Positions 4,341 through 5,477 of a stretch of 5,477 nt of DNA are shown here, piece by piece. Below the pieces are notes generated by a model. The model was not told the origin of the DNA, did no database searches, and saw only the letters and a list, made by a program, of their open reading frames with translations. The DNA comes from JAZRGE01 sp045644025 (lineage in GTDB: Bacteria > Bacillota > Clostridia > Oscillospirales > Acutalibacteraceae). The stretch covers positions 1 through 5,477 of the forward strand of contig JAZRGE010000040.1 of assembly GCA_045644025.1 (NCBI GenBank), given 5' to 3'. Position numbers and translations under genes: made by a program. The stretch's first letter is position 1, and the number at the start of each line of letters is the position of its first letter.

Positions 4341-5477
4341 TCAGTCGGTTGAAACCGTGGCTTGATCCTTGACTAATTTAGCGCGCTTATTTAATAAAAT
4401 ATTAAAAAATATGATCTGAACAACGAACGTGATTGCCCAGGAAATGGGATAAGATATATAGAGACTTTGGGGCGTGTGGAATTGGGGAATCTGGAATATC
4501 GTGTATATCCAGCCGATTCTGATTCCGCAAACGCCCACGATGGAAATGATCATAGAAACCATAGAGTTGCCAAGACCGCGGATAAGACCTGTGGAGCAAT
4601 CCATCAAGCCACCGATTGAATAGGTTAAGCAAACGATAGACATTCTCACAACACCCCAGCTGATTGCCTCGGGCGAATCTGAAATATAAAAAGAGAGAAG
4701 CTGACGAGAAAAAGTTATAGCAACAGCGCCAAGTGCAAGACCTGTGAGCGCAACACACGCAAGTGATATGGCGGCAATTTTCTTAATCCGCTTAAATTGG
4801 CCTGCTCCGTAGTTCTGGCCGGTGAAATTAAGGGCAGTCTGGTGGAAGGCGTTAACCGATATCCAAACAAAGCCTTCGATATTGTGGGCGGCAGAGTTTC
4901 CGGATACCAACGCAATAGAATCAAAGGAATTAACAGAAGACTGGATTAGCACGTTGGATATAGAAAAGATAGAGCCCTGGATTCCCGCAGGAAGACCAAT
5001 TTTAATTACTTTGAGCAAAGGGGTCTTATATATTCTCATCTTCCTAAATTCAAGCCTGCAAGAATCTTCCCTTTTAGCTAAGGTGATAAGCACCAGCGTG
5101 GCCGAAAGAGCCTGAGAGATCGTTGTGGCCAACGCTACGCCTGCCACATCCAAACTGGTGGTGATAACAAAAATATAATTAAGAATAACATTGAGCACAC
5201 CGGCAATAGTGAGATAAACAAGAGGAGATCTCGTATCTCCTGCGGCTCTTAAAATAGCGGCGCCGTAGTTGTATAACATAGTGAACATTATGCCGCCGAA
5301 ATATATCTGCATATAGCTTGTGGAAAGGCCAAGAATATCGGCAGGTGTTTCCATCATGATAAGAAACGTTTTGGAAAAGCCAACCCCAACAGCAGTAAGC
5401 ACAATTCCACCGATAATCGCAATAGGAATAACAGTGTGAACGGTTTTCTTCACAGTCTCATCATCTCTTGCGCCAAT
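4341..5477 (-). CDS. MATE-family efflux transporter, 5' end outside the window
   Basis: Inner-membrane antiporter of the multidrug and toxic compound extrusion family, which usually exports cationic compounds in exchange for Na+ or H+. The frame is open right to the window edge (the edge codons read IGARDDETVKK), so a GTG at 5453 is not a real start. The 378 visible residues, against the usual 440-460, imply that roughly 70 N-terminal residues (about two membrane segments) are missing. Family-like sequence includes GARDDE, RAAGDTRSPL with the following NVILNYIFV, GLPAGIQGS at the start of the second half, and FTGQNYGAGQ. Many long hydrophobic segments fit the remainder of a 12-helix transporter, ending in a basic tail (NKRAKLVKD). 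The substrate cannot be told from sequence. It shares no evident function with the aromatic operon, which has its own promoter. I see no convincing terminator between its stop and that promoter, so some read-through into the attenuator is possible. Confidence 0.93.
   Translation of the reverse strand: MGARDDETVKKTVHTVIPIAIIGGIVLTAVGVGFSKTFLIMMETPADILGLSTSYMQIYFGGIMFTMLYNYGAAILRAAGDTRSPLVYLTIAGVLNVILNYIFVITTSLDVAGVALATTISQALSATLVLITLAKREDSCRLEFRKMRIYKTPLLKVIKIGLPAGIQGSIFSISNVLIQSSVNSFDSIALVSGNSAAHNIEGFVWISVNAFHQTALNFTGQNYGAGQFKRIKKIAAISLACVALTGLALGAVAITFSRQLLSFYISDSPEAISWGVVRMSIVCLTYSIGGLMDCSTGLIRGLGNSMVSMIISIVGVCGIRIGWIYTIFQIPQFHTPQSLYISYPISWAITFVVQIIFFNILLNKRAKLVKDQATVSTD

Noticed and set aside
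5451..5453. GTG 5453 as the start of the MATE transporter
   Set aside because: The frame is open to the window edge, and the residues before it (GARDDET) match a conserved MATE loop, so the gene continues upstream.
1..5477. CRISPR arrays, insertion sequences, tRNA or rRNA genes, direct repeats
   Set aside because: Almost every base is accounted for by well-recognised coding regions and the 257-base regulatory gap. I saw no repeat arrays, transposase-like frames, terminal inverted repeats or tRNA-like cloverleaf sequences.

Overview
All genes in this window lie on the minus strand, so it is best read from 5477 down to 1. It holds the 3' part of a MATE-family multidrug/cation antiporter gene, a 257-base intergenic region with a promoter and a transcription attenuator, and then a tightly packed aromatic amino acid operon: pheA (chorismate mutase-prephenate dehydratase), aroB, aroC, and an aroE-aroK fusion that runs off the window at base 1. 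The strong GGAGG/AAGGAG ribosome binding sites, moderate GC, MATE subtype and protein flavour suggest an anaerobic Firmicute of the Clostridia (possibly Oscillospiraceae-like). That placement is an inference from style, not a marker-based identification.

Region by region (minus strand, 5' to 3'): 5477-4341 MATE transporter, truncated upstream by the window edge. 4340-4084 regulatory region: a near-consensus promoter (TTGACA, 17 bases, TAAAAT), then a 24-codon leader peptide with its own Shine-Dalgarno. The peptide is rich in Phe (5) and Tyr (2). It is followed by mutually exclusive RNA foldings and a Rho-independent terminator just before pheA. 4083-2995 pheA. 2980-1970 aroB, 14 bases downstream. 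1970-876 aroC, whose start overlaps the aroB stop. 883-1 aroE fused in frame to the start of a shikimate kinase domain, overlapping the end of aroC by 8 bases.

How it works together: AroB, the AroE and AroK domains, and AroC carry out steps 2, 4, 5 and 7 of the shikimate pathway to chorismate. PheA takes chorismate through prephenate to phenylpyruvate, the precursor of phenylalanine. The leader appears to be a ribosome-mediated attenuator of the pheL type, which would let charged tRNA-Phe (and possibly tRNA-Tyr) levels set transcription of the whole operon. No DAHP synthase, dehydroquinate dehydratase or EPSP synthase is visible; they must lie beyond the edge or elsewhere. The attenuator is the most interesting element, because Gram-positive aromatic operons are more commonly associated with T-box or protein-based control. 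The aroE-aroK fusion is the second point of interest.
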